A stretch of DNA of 29,170 bases, taken from Candidatus Bathyarchaeota archaeon BA1 (GTDB lineage Archaea > Thermoproteota > Bathyarchaeia > Bathyarchaeales > Bathyarchaeaceae). Each line of letters begins with the position of its first letter. The first letter of the stretch is position 1. The position numbers were made by a program, and so were the translations under genes. Below are positions 7,804 to 15,542 of the stretch, piece by piece. The DNA is taken from contig LIHJ01000003.1 in the NCBI GenBank assembly GCA_001399805.1, positions 1-29,170 on the forward strand, read 5' to 3'. Under the pieces are notes generated by a model that did not search any database, was not told the origin of the DNA, and saw only the letters and a list, made by a program, of their open reading frames with translations.

Positions 7804-8262
7804 TTATTGATAGTTTTTAAGAAGTAGGATACGCCCTCTTCTTTCTTTAATTTGTTCGTATAACTTCTCATCAGCTGTTATCAATTTCGTGTTTAGGCTC
7901 TCAGCAATTGCAAGGTACGTAGCATCATGGAATGTCACATCCTCTATGAACGCTATATTAGCAGCAACCTTGATTACCGCATCGGTCAGATCTTGGATTG
8001 CGATTTCCATCTCCCTAAGTCCTTTAATGGCTTCTTCTACGTCACTTCCCATGGCACCTGGATGGTAGCGAATAGCGTTACCTACCTCATAAAGGATTAA
8101 GCTTGGCGTCACTAAGTCGATCTTTCCATCCATGTAGTCTTGCCTTAATTTAAGCGCCTTATCCCGTTGATCCTCGATGACGTACCATTTGACAGCTACC
8201 GATGCGTCGAGGACGAGTACCTGTGCTCCCTCCAATATCGAATCACCTCGACGCCACTCCAC
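7804..8262 (-). CDS. PIN-domain toxin (VapC-type RNase)
   Basis: The protein is up to 152 residues with a complete PIN domain: D19 in LVLDASVAVKW, E59 in LYEVGNAI, D113 in FHDATYLAIA and D131 in ITADEKLY, the four metal-binding acids of VapC RNases. The longest frame overlaps the antitoxin gene by 67 bases. The PIN fold begins at about residue 15, so translation may start further in; a TTG at residue 10 is an option. The gene is coupled to the ribbon-helix-helix antitoxin upstream and transcribed away from asnS and repeat copy A. The target RNA is unknown. Confidence 0.85.
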   Translation of the reverse strand: MEWRRGDSILEGAQVLVLDASVAVKWYVIEDQRDKALKLRQDYMDGKIDLVTPSLILYEVGNAIRYHPGAMGSDVEEAIKGLREMEIAIQDLTDAVIKVAANIAFIEDVTFHDATYLAIAESLNTKLITADEKLYEQIKERRGRILLLKNYQ

Positions 8263-8492
8263 GTACCTTTGAATTTTGAAGCTAACCTCTCTGCTAGCTC
8301 ATCCTGTCTCGTCATGGCTTCAAGCATCCTAGCCCTATTTTTAATTCTCCGCCTTGCTAACTCAAGCGTAACTCTCGCCTCAATGGACTGTCTTATGATC
8401 TCCGACCAGTTTAAATCCGGGAACTGGTCCATCATTCTTTTCAACTCATCCGGTACCCTTACACTTATTAAAGCCAGCTTCTCACCACGCAT
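8196..8492 (-). CDS. Ribbon-helix-helix antitoxin (VapB-type)
   Basis: The 98-residue protein starts with LALISVRVPDELKRMMDQFP, a ribbon-helix-helix strand and first helix, followed by LNWSEIIRQSI for the second helix. The C-terminal half is charged and probably binds the PIN toxin encoded downstream. This class of antitoxin represses its own promoter. Two direct repeats (GCATTACAT and GCGTTACATT, 8489-8515) overlap the start and the presumed transcription start and could be its operator. A TATA-like TTTATTAAT on the minus strand near 8524-8532 gives a near-leaderless mRNA. Confidence 0.85.
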   Translation of the reverse strand: MRGEKLALISVRVPDELKRMMDQFPDLNWSEIIRQSIEARVTLELARRRIKNRARMLEAMTRQDELAERLASKFKGTWSGVEVIRYWREHRYSSSTHR

Positions 8493-8515
8493 TACATATG
8501 TACATGCGTTACATT
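8489..8515. promoter_or_regulatory. Candidate operator direct repeats at the vapBC start
   Basis: GCATTACAT (8489-8497) and GCGTTACATT (8506-8515) are spaced 17 bases apart, and a small palindrome (TACATATGTA) lies between. Tandem sites of this kind suit ribbon-helix-helix repressors. Their position over the start codon suggests autoregulation; this is inference. Confidence 0.35.
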
Positions 8516-8533
8516 AATCACCATTAATAAATC

Positions 8534-8838
8534 ATGCTTATTTTAAAGGTTTAAACCCAACCTCTGCCTACAACAGCACCTAAGTTTAAGGTGAGTTAGA
8601 CTGAGAACGAGTCTTTTATTGCAGGGCGTTCAAGAAAATTCGATACTTGTTACGTCGGCGGATTTATTGGTTTAATTGTGATAGTAATGCGCTTGTAACC
8701 TCTTTATGCAATATCCCGAGGCCCATCACAACTTCCTCATAGTTACTGATGCACTATTTCAGTTAAGTTAGCGATCCTTTGTACGCCATTTTTCAGGTGA
8801 CACTCGGTATGCTTATCCACAGCTTGTTAGGAACAAAC
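8534..8838. other. Gene-free stretch
   Basis: About 300 bases with stops in all frames and no recognisable RNA or repeat. A TATA-like GTATTTAAG at 8839-8847 at its right end serves the short frame that follows. Confidence 0.45.
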
Positions 8839-8882
8839 GTATTTAAGTTCTTTAGTTCTTAATTCTCATGATAGTGGTTCAT

Positions 8883-8984
8883 ATGGGCTCGATAAAAGTT
8901 GATTTACCCAATAAATTGGAGCAGAGGTTTAGGGAGGAGATTGGACGTAGATTTTCTTTCAAAAGGGGACGTAGAGATACTTAA
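8883..8984 (+). pseudogene. Truncated small antitoxin-like gene
   Basis: From ATG 8883 (or ATG 8868, five codons earlier) the frame reads GSIKVDLPNKLEQRFREEIG then RRFSFKRG and stops at 8984 after 33 residues. The start resembles the N-terminal strand and helix of small archaeal antitoxins that normally run to 60-90 residues. A one-base shift near 8965 opens a further frame (KGDVEILKVKSRKVKRADS), so a frameshift is likely. A TATA-like box at 8839-8847 is well placed. No toxin gene follows. Either a relic or a tiny real protein. Confidence 0.4.
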
Positions 8985-9064
8985 GGTTAAGTCCCGAAAA
9001 GTTAAAAGAGCCGACTCTTAAACGTTTTAAATAGTACTCATCCAATACTACATGGGGGTAAAAG

Positions 9065-9253
9065 GTGGTTAAGGGCTTGGTAACGAGCTTCCGAGTGGAT
9101 GAATTGTGGAGAGAGGCTAGGACATATGCCGTAAGGCATGGAATAACGGTTAAGCAACTCATTGAGTTCCTTCTAAGAAAGGAGTTAAAGGAGAGCAGGA
9201 TTCGAAGACAGATATACCGACTGCTAAGAAGAAACCGTCTCGTAGTGGTATAA
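9065..9253 (+). CDS. Ribbon-helix-helix DNA-binding protein
   Basis: A 62-residue basic protein. VTSFRVDELWREARTYAVRH followed by GITVKQLIEFLLRKEL has the strand-helix-helix layout of CopG/Arc-type regulators, with an Arg/Lys-rich tail. The start is a GTG at 9065. A TATA-like TTTTAAATAG (9025-9034) lies about 30 bases upstream, giving a leader of only a few bases. The next gene begins two bases after the stop, so the two form a small operon. Such regulator plus tiny membrane-protein pairs occur in archaeal plasmids and viruses; the role here is unknown. Confidence 0.65.
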   Translation: MVKGLVTSFRVDELWREARTYAVRHGITVKQLIEFLLRKELKESRIRRQIYRLLRRNRLVVV

Positions 9254-9255
9254 GA

Positions 9256-9432
9256 ATGGCCGAAAGGAAGGAAGATCCTGTTAGCGAGAGGCTTGCTAAG
9301 ATTGAGAGTGACATAGCGTCGCTCAAAAATGACGTAGCTTGGCTTAAGCAACTCTATAAAAGCCTTGACTATCGCGTGTGGTTCATCTTAGGCGGAGTAA
9401 TCGTAACGATATTAGTGAGTCTTTTGCGATGA
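9256..9432 (+). CDS. Small coiled-coil protein with C-terminal membrane anchor (XhlA-like)
   Basis: An ATG at 9256 opens a 58-residue frame ending at TGA 9432, two bases after the ribbon-helix-helix gene. Residues 9-40 show heptads with paired Asp and Leu (RLAKIESDIASLKNDVAWLK), a strong coiled coil. Then comes LDYRVWFILGGVIVTILVSL, one membrane helix, and Leu-Leu-Arg at the end. This layout matches haemolysin XhlA-like proteins of phages and archaeal mobile elements, which help a membrane-active partner. No such partner is visible here. The spacing and heptad regularity make chance unlikely despite the short length. Confidence 0.6.
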   Translation: MAERKEDPVSERLAKIESDIASLKNDVAWLKQLYKSLDYRVWFILGGVIVTILVSLLR

Positions 9433-9641
9433 AAGTGGTTTAGAGTGAGGAAAAAGGAGGGCAGGGACTGCTAGCGACGCCAAAAATGCTATAGAAGCTC
9501 CCTCACAAATATGCAGAGGTTGCTGATGTATCTGATCACATGAGTAACAGAATTGCTTAAAGCCACATGAATAGAGCCACCATAATCAATTCAGCTGCCT
9601 GCCATATTGTAAACGCATAAGAATAGGCAATAGAAAGATAA
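9433..9641. other. Short region with a possible degraded coding fragment
   Basis: Around 9470-9560 two plus-strand frames give ASDAKNAIEA and, after a one-base shift, HKYAEVADVSDHMSNRIA up to a stop at 9560, which look like pieces of one helical protein. No start or family can be given. The rest carries the promoter region of sua5. Confidence 0.3.
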
Positions 9642-9653
9642 TTGTTGACCCCC

Positions 9654-10793
9654 ATGAAGAACTTCGTTAAGGAAGGCATGCAAAGCAACCCCAGCTTAAG
9701 TGAGACCATCAAGTCGAAAAAGCTGGGAGAGGAAGTAAAAGGAACAGTGGTTTTGAAAGTGGATGCTAAGAGGCCTGAAATGGACAAAATAAGAATCGCC
9801 GCCACCGTAATTAGAAGGGGGGGCACGGTGGCCTTTCCAACAGAAACGGTGTATGGCCTCGGCGCCGATGCCTTAAATTCAGAGGCCGTTGCGAAAATAT
9901 TTGCCGCGAAGGAGCGTCCTATGGATGATCCCATAATAGTGCACGTCGCCAACAAAAGGGACGTATACAGATTGGCAAGCGATGTTCCTGAGGGGGCTGA
10001 GAGATTGATGGCCGAATTTTGGCCAGGACCATTAACACTTGTACTAAAACGATCTGAGGTGGTGCCAGCCATAACCGTTGTGGGCTTGGATACAATTGGC
10101 ATTAGAATGCCTAGCAATAAGGTTGCCCTTGCTTTGATCAGCGAATCGATGACTCCGATTGCGGCCCCTAGCGCAAACCTCTTTGGAAAGCCCAGCCCCA
10201 CAACGGCTGAACACGTCATAAATGACCTCGCGGGAAGAATTGACCTCATATTGGACGCTGGGCCCACGAAAATCGGTGTGGAATCAACAGTTATTGACAT
10301 GACTGTTCCCGTTCCTAAGATTTTGAGGCCTGGTGGAACGCCCTATGAAAAATTGAAAAGCGTTTTAGGCAAAGTTGAACTGCATCCCATCGTTGTTGCG
10401 AACAGGAAGGTACGCGTGGTTAAGGCGCGTTCGCCTGGGATGAAGCATAGGCACTATGCTCCAGACGCCGAAATGGTTGTGGTTGAAGGAGAATCTGGAA
10501 AGGTTACAAGAAGGATTCAAGAACTCACCGCTTTGCATATGGCTAAAGGAAGGAAAGTTGGCATATTGGCCACGGACGAAAACCGATCAAACTATAACGC
10601 ATACGTTGTCAAGTCTCTTGGAAGCCGAAACGACACGGCGACCATCGCCAAAAATCTCTTCAGGCTTCTCAGGGAGTTTGACAAAGAAAAAGTCGATATA
10701 ATCATCGCAGAGGGAATAACTCCTCAAGGCTTGGGACTCGCGGTGATGAATAGACTCAGAAGAGCGGCAAACCACAATATAATAAAAGCGTAG
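9654..10793 (+). CDS. sua5: L-threonylcarbamoyladenylate synthase, Sua5 type
   Basis: The enzyme makes threonylcarbamoyl-AMP from threonine, bicarbonate and ATP, the first step of the universal t6A modification at position 37 of ANN-decoding tRNAs. The YrdC catalytic domain is clear: GGTVAFPTETVYGLGADA, KERPMDDPI, PLTLVLKRS and PIAAPSANLFGKPSPT. It is followed by RPGGT and the C-terminal Sua5 domain with HYAPDAEMVVVEG and a conserved tail (DIIIAEGITPQGLGLAVMNR). About 30 extra residues precede the usual start, so translation may begin at ATG 9678 or GTG 9748 rather than ATG 9654; a TTG at 9642 is also in frame. A second copy of the last 85 bases lies at 12231-12314. Confidence 0.88.
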   Translation: MKNFVKEGMQSNPSLSETIKSKKLGEEVKGTVVLKVDAKRPEMDKIRIAATVIRRGGTVAFPTETVYGLGADALNSEAVAKIFAAKERPMDDPIIVHVANKRDVYRLASDVPEGAERLMAEFWPGPLTLVLKRSEVVPAITVVGLDTIGIRMPSNKVALALISESMTPIAAPSANLFGKPSPTTAEHVINDLAGRIDLILDAGPTKIGVESTVIDMTVPVPKILRPGGTPYEKLKSVLGKVELHPIVVANRKVRVVKARSPGMKHRHYAPDAEMVVVEGESGKVTRRIQELTALHMAKGRKVGILATDENRSNYNAYVVKSLGSRNDTATIAKNLFRLLREFDKEKVDIIIAEGITPQGLGLAVMNRLRRAANHNIIKA

Positions 10794-10928
10794 TTAAGAA
10801 ACTTGATTTGAAAGTCGGCGCTGAGGTCTATAGGACGATGACTTCAAGGGATTAGTTTTTAAGTGGAGGGACTAAACGGTATAGTCTTCTTCTCTCATAC
10901 CGCTCCTATTGAGGAACGCGTGTGAGCG

Positions 10929-11148
10929 TCAAGTTACGGGAGGCTTCAAGGCTTCCGTTACTATTTTCTCGGACTCTGGATCAAGTTTTTCATTCAAATA
11001 TAGCATTCTATGTAGCGCTAAGGCCAGCTCATCTATAGCGCTAATTAACCTCTTATATGACTCATATTTTTCAAACCCACTTCCACGAGCCTCAGTAATC
11101 AGACTTCTTAACTCCTTATATACTTCAGCCGAACCAAGAATTTTGCCT
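10929..11148 (-). pseudogene. Unidentified helical protein fragment
   Basis: The minus strand has about 72 codons without a start that read as a plausible helical protein (SAEVYKELRSLITEARGSG, YKRLISAIDELALALHRMLY) ending at a TGA at 10931-10929. It has alternating charged and hydrophobic residues and no low-complexity sequence, unlike a random frame. An in-frame stop lies immediately upstream, so the N-terminus is missing. I do not recognise the family; it could be the tail of an antitoxin or HEPN-type protein. Confidence 0.35.
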
Positions 11149-11272
11149 TAGGGCCGCCGACGCGCTCAAGGCTATCACTGACTACTTCGAGGGGGAAAAC
11201 GGATACATCAACTCCATAATGGACGTGACCCCTCACCGCGACTGCTTCCTTAAAGATTTATTTCTCAATTAG
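11138..11272 (+). pseudogene. Unidentified C-terminal coding fragment
   Basis: About 44 codons (CLRAADALKAITDYFEGENG, then YINSIMDVTPHRDCFLKDLF) run to a TAG at 11270-11272. The composition is that of a conserved globular protein, but there is no start and I cannot name the family. Its last 15 bases overlap, on the opposite strand, the end of the NuoB-like fragment. It belongs to the cluster of gene fragments between sua5 and the P-type ATPase. Confidence 0.35.
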
Positions 11273-11490
11273 CTCCTGAAGGGCGAGCGTGACGCCTTGA
11301 ATGATGGCCTCAGGTTTAGGGGGCACCCGGGGACGTAAACATCGACCGGGATTATCTGGTCAACCGGTCCAGCCAAAGCATAGTTTGGCCGGCCGTCATC
11401 GTAGGTGTAGACGCCCCCTGAAATCCCGCAAGATCCGATCACCACCACGACCTTTGGGTTAGGCACCTGATCGTACACCCTCTTTAGGAA
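11258..11490 (-). pseudogene. NuoB/hydrogenase small-subunit-like fragment
   Basis: The frame contains FLKRVYDQVPNPKVVVVIGS, then CGISGG, and later VDQIIPVDVYVPGCP. The GSCGISGG and PGCP cysteines are ligands of the N2-type 4Fe-4S cluster in NuoB and related subunits of energy-converting hydrogenases and F420H2 dehydrogenases. After PGCP a one-base loss in a run of Cs (about 11315) breaks the frame; the other frame continues PKPEAIIQGVTLALQELIEK to a natural TAA at 11258. Upstream the sequence stops at a TAG before the N-terminal half, including the first cysteines. No other complex I or hydrogenase gene is present, so this is a stranded relic. Confidence 0.7.
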
Positions 11491-11619
11491 GGGGGCGAGC
11501 TATCTTCAAATAGCGCTCCTAGATTCCCTGGCGGCAATATTGCCGAACTCTAACGGAGAAAAATGCATACAGCAGAAAGGGTGATTTAGGTATGCCAGAG
11601 TCTGGCAACCCCCTCCAGT

Positions 11620-11832
11620 CTATTTTTCTTTTGCTCTTTCTTCAAGTTTGCTCAAAGTTTCCATAAAAGTTTCACATGCAGACTTCATTCTCGCATAGTA
11701 TTCCGGCTTTCTGGTTTCCTCAAACTTGTTTACCATCAGCACACAATGGTCAAAACTGTGCATAAGCTCGGCAACATCTTCCTCGGATAATCTCTCAACT
11801 ATCCGTTGGATTTCCTCAAACACCCTAGCCAT
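11620..11832 (-). CDS. Small helical protein of unknown function
   Basis: A 70-residue acidic-amphipathic protein, probably two or three helices (FEEIQRIVERLSEEDVAELM, then METLSKLEERAKEK). The ATG at 11832 has GGGGTGG about four bases upstream, and a TATA-like ACGTTTAAG on the minus strand lies near 11875-11883, giving a leader of roughly 15-25 bases. Promoter, ribosome-binding site and regular composition argue that it is real, though it sits among gene fragments. No family recognised. Confidence 0.5.
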   Translation of the reverse strand: MARVFEEIQRIVERLSEEDVAELMHSFDHCVLMVNKFEETRKPEYYARMKSACETFMETLSKLEERAKEK

Positions 11833-11883
11833 TAAGCCACCCCACTTAACAGAAGAGAAGGCTTTTTACTGTTCTTAAACGTT

Positions 11884-12126
11884 TCTCCCCCGTTTTTGGT
11901 AAACTTTCAATTCTGCCGTAGTGCGATTTTAATTAGGTGGTGATGGTCTAATTTTGAGCCTGACGAGCGGGATGCTGATTGACTAGTTGATAGAGGATGC
12001 TAGTGCCAAAGACAAGATTACTTAGTGATATGCGTTCAGCGATGCCATGAGCCATCTTTAGGAACTCATCAATGAGTAGGTCAGTTTTCATGGGCTGGGA
12101 CCCATAGACCTTTTACACATTGGTGA
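11884..12126. other. Gene-free stretch before the sua5-tail copy
   Basis: No frame on either strand looks protein-coding and no RNA gene or repeat was seen. It separates the small helical gene from the fragment containing the duplicated sua5 tail. Confidence 0.4.
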
Positions 12127-12322
12127 ATTGGGTAATATTGTTCACGGACCATACAAAGGATAAGCTCGTAAGGGAAATTGGAAAGCTGGGCGTAACGGAG
12201 CAGGTGGTAATGGAGGGGAGAGCACATATAGAAAAAGTCGATATAATCATTGCAGAGGGAATAACTCCACAAGGCTTGGACTCGCGGTGATGAACAGACT
12301 AAGAAGAGCCGCAAGTTCTTAA
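12127..12322 (+). pseudogene. Chimeric fragment ending in a copy of the sua5 C-terminus
   Basis: A plus-strand frame reads LFTDHTKDKLVREIGKLGVT, then EQVVMEGRAHIEK, of unknown family. At 12231 it merges in frame into a copy of the last 85 bases of sua5 (10686-10770; about 79 of 85 positions match). The copy has lost one G in the GGG of the Gly-Leu-Gly-Leu stretch, so the frame ends early; in the shifted frame it continues LAVMNRLRRAA to a TAA at 12320-12322. The upstream part is not Sua5-like in sequence I can recognise, so this is a fusion of two fragments or a diverged copy of a related domain. Confidence 0.6.
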
Positions 12323-12343
12323 TAAACTTGAACTCGGTCTAGG

Positions 12344-15043
12344 TTAGGTCCACCGCCATATTTTTCTGCCGTAGAAAACCTCGGGCAGAATTAGAAAACC
12401 AGACATAGAAATTGGAAGAACAATTGCCCAGTCGAGAAGTGTTAATGGAGCGGTATCGAACAGGCCTACGTATGGTATCAAAACAGTTGTGAATACTGAT
12501 ACGAGCACGGCAACGAGCAAATACTTGTTAGACTTAAATCCAACTTTGAACGCGTTATGCTTCTCAGAACGACAGTTCCAAACGATAACTAACTCTTGCA
12601 GGGTCGCCTGTACAAAAGCCAGAGACCTCGCCTCGTTTAAGGGTTCGTGAAATAGATAGTATGCAGTATAGAACAAAACAGCTGTTCCTAAGAACTGCGT
12701 TACAAAAGTTGCAAGAATTGAAGCCAGCCTTCCATGCAGAATGCCTTCGTTAGGATTCCGTGGGGGACGTTTCATCACGTCTTCCTCTGGCGGGTCCATG
12801 CTCAAGGCTACTGCTGGGCCTCCATCTGTCACCAAGTTTATCCACAGAATCATGCCAGCAGTGAATGGGAGTTCTAAGCCTAAAAGGGCGAAGCTCCCTA
12901 TTATTACCAACTCGTCAAAGTTGCAGCGCAACAGGAAGAATGAAAACTTTCTTATGTTGTCGTATATGCTTCGCCCCCCTTCAACGGCGTTGACTATTGT
13001 GGCGAAGTTGTCGTCTGCGAGCACCATGTCTGCGGCTTCTCTTGTTACGTCTGTGCCCGTTATGCCCATAGCCACGCCGATGTCTGCCTGCTTAAGTGCA
13101 GGCGCATCGTTTACTCCGTCGCCAGTCATGGCAACTATGTGGCCCCTCTTTTTCAACGCCCCGACTATTCGAAGTTTGTGTTCAGGGGAAACTCTCGCAT
13201 AGACAGATACTTTTTCCACAATTTTCTCAAAGTCTTCGTCGCTCATGTTGTCAAGTTCGGCGCCAGTCAGAACCATACCGCTTTTTAACATGCCCAGCTC
13301 TCTGGCTATGGCAACCGCCGTCAACTTGTGGTCTCCGGTTATCATGACCGTTTTTATGCCCGCTTGCTGACATTTCAAGTTGGCTTCTTTTGCTTCTTCC
13401 CTCGGTGGGTCTATCATGCCCATTAAGCCCAAGAAAACCAAGCCGTTTTCCACGCTTTCTTCTTCAACTTTTTCGAGGTTGTCATTGGGCAAGTCTTTGT
13501 AGGCTATGCCGAGCACGCGTAGGGCGTCGCTCGCCATTTTTTCATTCGTTTTTAAGATAGTTTTTCCCTCTTTGGCTGAGAGTTTATCGGCTTGACCATC
13601 TTGGAGGATGTGTGTGCTGCGCTCCAAGATGATTTCTGGAGCCCCCTTAACATAGGCAACAGGTGTTCCTTCTGTTGTCTTGTGGACGGTTGTCATGCGT
13701 TTTCTCTCAGATGTGAACGGCACTTCATGGACGCGAGGATATAAAGCTTCCATGTCTTTCTTGGTCATTCCCGCCTTAGCGGCTGCCACTATAAGGGCTC
13801 CTTCGGTCGTGTCTCCAATCACACTTTTTCCATCATAATGGGCGTTCGTGCACAGCATACTTGCTCTCAACAATAACGTAAGGTCATAGTTTTCTTTCAA
13901 GTTGATGGGGGCGCCATCTTCTAAGAATTCACCTTTGGGTTCGTAGCCTACTCCAGTCACATCGAGCATCTTACCGTTGACGTAGATTTTGCGAACAGTC
14001 ATTTCACCCTTAGTCAACGTGCCCGTTTTGTCAGAGCAAATAACAGTCGTGGCTCCTAGAGTTTCAGCTGAAGAAAGTTTCCGTATAATCGCGTTGCGTT
14101 TGGCAAGTTCTCGAGCGCCGAGAGCAAGCGACACAGTTACCACAGCTGGCAAGCCTTCGGGAACAGCGGAGACGGCAAGCGCAACCGCCGTCTCAAACGC
14201 GTCTACGATATTCTTTATGGCTTCAGCCGCGTGGACTACTCCAAGAACAAAAATTCCATATAATTCAAGCGCAAAAATGACAGCGCACACAACCACAATT
14301 ATTATCCCAAGTTTTTTGGCAAAGCGCCCCAGCTTCTGCTTAAGGGGGGGTTCTTCCTCCTCCATTGTCTGAACCATTTCTGCAATCTTTCCGAACTCCG
14401 TGTTCATGCCAGTGGATGTGACAACGGCTTTCCCTCTACCATAAGTTAGGTGAGTGGCCATGAAAACCGAATTTTTTCTGTCCGCCACAGGCGTCTTCTC
14501 GTCTAGGACGCACATTTCCTTGTTAACAGGCGTCGACTCACCCGTCAAAACCGCTTCATCGGTTTTCAAATCCACAACTTCTAAGAGTCTTCCGTCAGCG
14601 GGAACGCGGTCACCCGCTTCGAGAAGGACTATATCTCCAGGCACAACTTCACGGGCTGGTATTATTGCTTCGCCTCCATCTCGAAGCACATGTGCTTTGG
14701 GGGCCGTCAGCTTCTTCATGGCTTCCATGGCCCTTTCTGATCGATACTCTTGAACGAAGCCAACAACGGAGTTGAGAACCACAATTGCGGCGATGGTGGA
14801 AGCGTCGATGGTTTCTCCAATTAAGAACGAGATTCCCGTGGCTATCAAAAGCATGATCACAAAGATGTCCTTAAACTGACGGAGAAAAATCGGCAGCGGA
14901 GTTACTCTTTTTCGCTCTTGGAGTTCGTTGTACCCAAACTCCCGTAGCCGGCGTTCTGCTTCCTCGCCGCTTAACCCTCCAAGGTTAGTCTGTAGAGTGG
15001 TAATGACTTCTTCGATTTTCATGCTGTGCCAAGCAGAGACCAT
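12344..15043 (-). CDS. Calcium-type P-type (P2A) cation ATPase
   Basis: An 899-residue membrane pump. It has an N-terminal cytosolic segment (WHSMKIEEV), the TGES dephosphorylation motif at 167-170, the PEGLP kink of helix M4 at 295-299, the phosphorylated aspartate D338 in SDKTGTLT, and the hinge MTGDGVNDAPALK. Ca2+-pump ligand positions look conserved: N-x-x-E in M5 (CNFDELV), NLVTDG in M6 and a glutamate in the M8-like ATLQELV. It therefore probably exports Ca2+, though related pumps move Na+ or K+. Length and helix pattern are normal. An internal ATG at 15022 is possible, but WHSM is typical of the family, favouring 15043. A second, decayed ATPase lies at 17729-18170. Confidence 0.9.
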   Translation of the reverse strand: MVSAWHSMKIEEVITTLQTNLGGLSGEEAERRLREFGYNELQERKRVTPLPIFLRQFKDIFVIMLLIATGISFLIGETIDASTIAAIVVLNSVVGFVQEYRSERAMEAMKKLTAPKAHVLRDGGEAIIPAREVVPGDIVLLEAGDRVPADGRLLEVVDLKTDEAVLTGESTPVNKEMCVLDEKTPVADRKNSVFMATHLTYGRGKAVVTSTGMNTEFGKIAEMVQTMEEEEPPLKQKLGRFAKKLGIIIVVVCAVIFALELYGIFVLGVVHAAEAIKNIVDAFETAVALAVSAVPEGLPAVVTVSLALGARELAKRNAIIRKLSSAETLGATTVICSDKTGTLTKGEMTVRKIYVNGKMLDVTGVGYEPKGEFLEDGAPINLKENYDLTLLLRASMLCTNAHYDGKSVIGDTTEGALIVAAAKAGMTKKDMEALYPRVHEVPFTSERKRMTTVHKTTEGTPVAYVKGAPEIILERSTHILQDGQADKLSAKEGKTILKTNEKMASDALRVLGIAYKDLPNDNLEKVEEESVENGLVFLGLMGMIDPPREEAKEANLKCQQAGIKTVMITGDHKLTAVAIARELGMLKSGMVLTGAELDNMSDEDFEKIVEKVSVYARVSPEHKLRIVGALKKRGHIVAMTGDGVNDAPALKQADIGVAMGITGTDVTREAADMVLADDNFATIVNAVEGGRSIYDNIRKFSFFLLRCNFDELVIIGSFALLGLELPFTAGMILWINLVTDGGPAVALSMDPPEEDVMKRPPRNPNEGILHGRLASILATFVTQFLGTAVLFYTAYYLFHEPLNEARSLAFVQATLQELVIVWNCRSEKHNAFKVGFKSNKYLLVAVLVSVFTTVLIPYVGLFDTAPLTLLDWAIVLPISMSGFLILPEVFYGRKIWRWT

Positions 15044-15229
15044 AGCAACGCCAGCCTAACGCCCTTCTTCTTTCTTAATGTTGTAATTCAGCCTTAGAGT
15101 TAAACCCAAACATCCACTTATAAGAGTTTTCTCATTCAATTCCATTTTCTTGTGTACGGCCTCGACGTCCACCGCACCCCCTTGAATTCAAATAAAGAGC
15201 AGACACAACATAACTCTTCTATAAAGATC
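15044..15229. other. Upstream region of the P-type ATPase
   Basis: No gene seen. A run TATAAGAGTTTT near 15119-15130 is TATA-like, but about 80 bases from the ATPase start it implies a longer leader. The region ends where repeat copy B begins. Confidence 0.35.
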
Positions 15230-15479
15230 GGTTCTGGTAACTCCTATGGAGATAAAGTTTAAACACATTTTAGAGCTGAAGGGCATGTGAACTTCGGGTG
15301 GAAAGCGTGAATAAATGACATCTGAAGGGATTCGCAGAGGAGTCCACACGTGAAGATGAATGGGTATGGTTCGCCCATAATAGCCCCTCACATGTAGTCG
15401 TGAGCCGACCCTTAAACAAGGCGGTGAGCAAAAGAGGGGAAGGCCCTCAAAGGGCATCACCCGAAGAGTTACCAGAACC
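15230..15479 (+). repeat. Inverted-repeat-bounded element, copy B
   Basis: A 250-base element with perfect 14-base terminal inverted repeats: GGTTCTGGTAACTC at 15230-15243 and GAGTTACCAGAACC at 15466-15479. It is related to copy A along its whole length. The internal promoter ATAAAGTTTAAAC (15252-15264) and the 76-base core 15311-15386, identical to 7573-7648, are shared; the rest differs at roughly one base in five, and copy A has about 38 extra bases. No clear target-site duplication was found around copy B. Both copies have the same orientation. It lies between hppA and the P-type ATPase and reads against both. Confidence 0.78.
15287..15479 (+). ncRNA. Candidate structured RNA from copy B
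   Basis: Transcription from the internal TATA-like box would begin at about 15287. Predicted stems are GGAUUC/GAGUCC and GGG-UAUGG/CCAUA-CCC as in copy A, plus two helices that are better formed here: CTCAC/GTGAG flanking AUGUAGUC (about 15386-15403), and CCTT/AAGG with an AAAC loop inside CCG/CGG. Base changes relative to copy A lie mostly outside the first two hairpins. The left inverted repeat sits upstream of the promoter, so the terminal repeats belong to the DNA element rather than to the RNA. Confidence 0.45.
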
Positions 15480-15542
15480 TAAAAATCTCTCTTACCCATT
15501 GGTTTTGTAAAAGGGGATTGCGTGAAGCTTGAACGTTTTCAG

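Noticed and set aside
8959..9351. 130-codon minus-strand frame opposite the small operon
   Set aside because: The plus strand has two short, well-spaced genes with a promoter and known architectures; the minus frame is not protein-like.
9557..10300. Long minus-strand frame opposite sua5
   Set aside because: Antisense shadow of a conserved enzyme with clear motifs on the plus strand.
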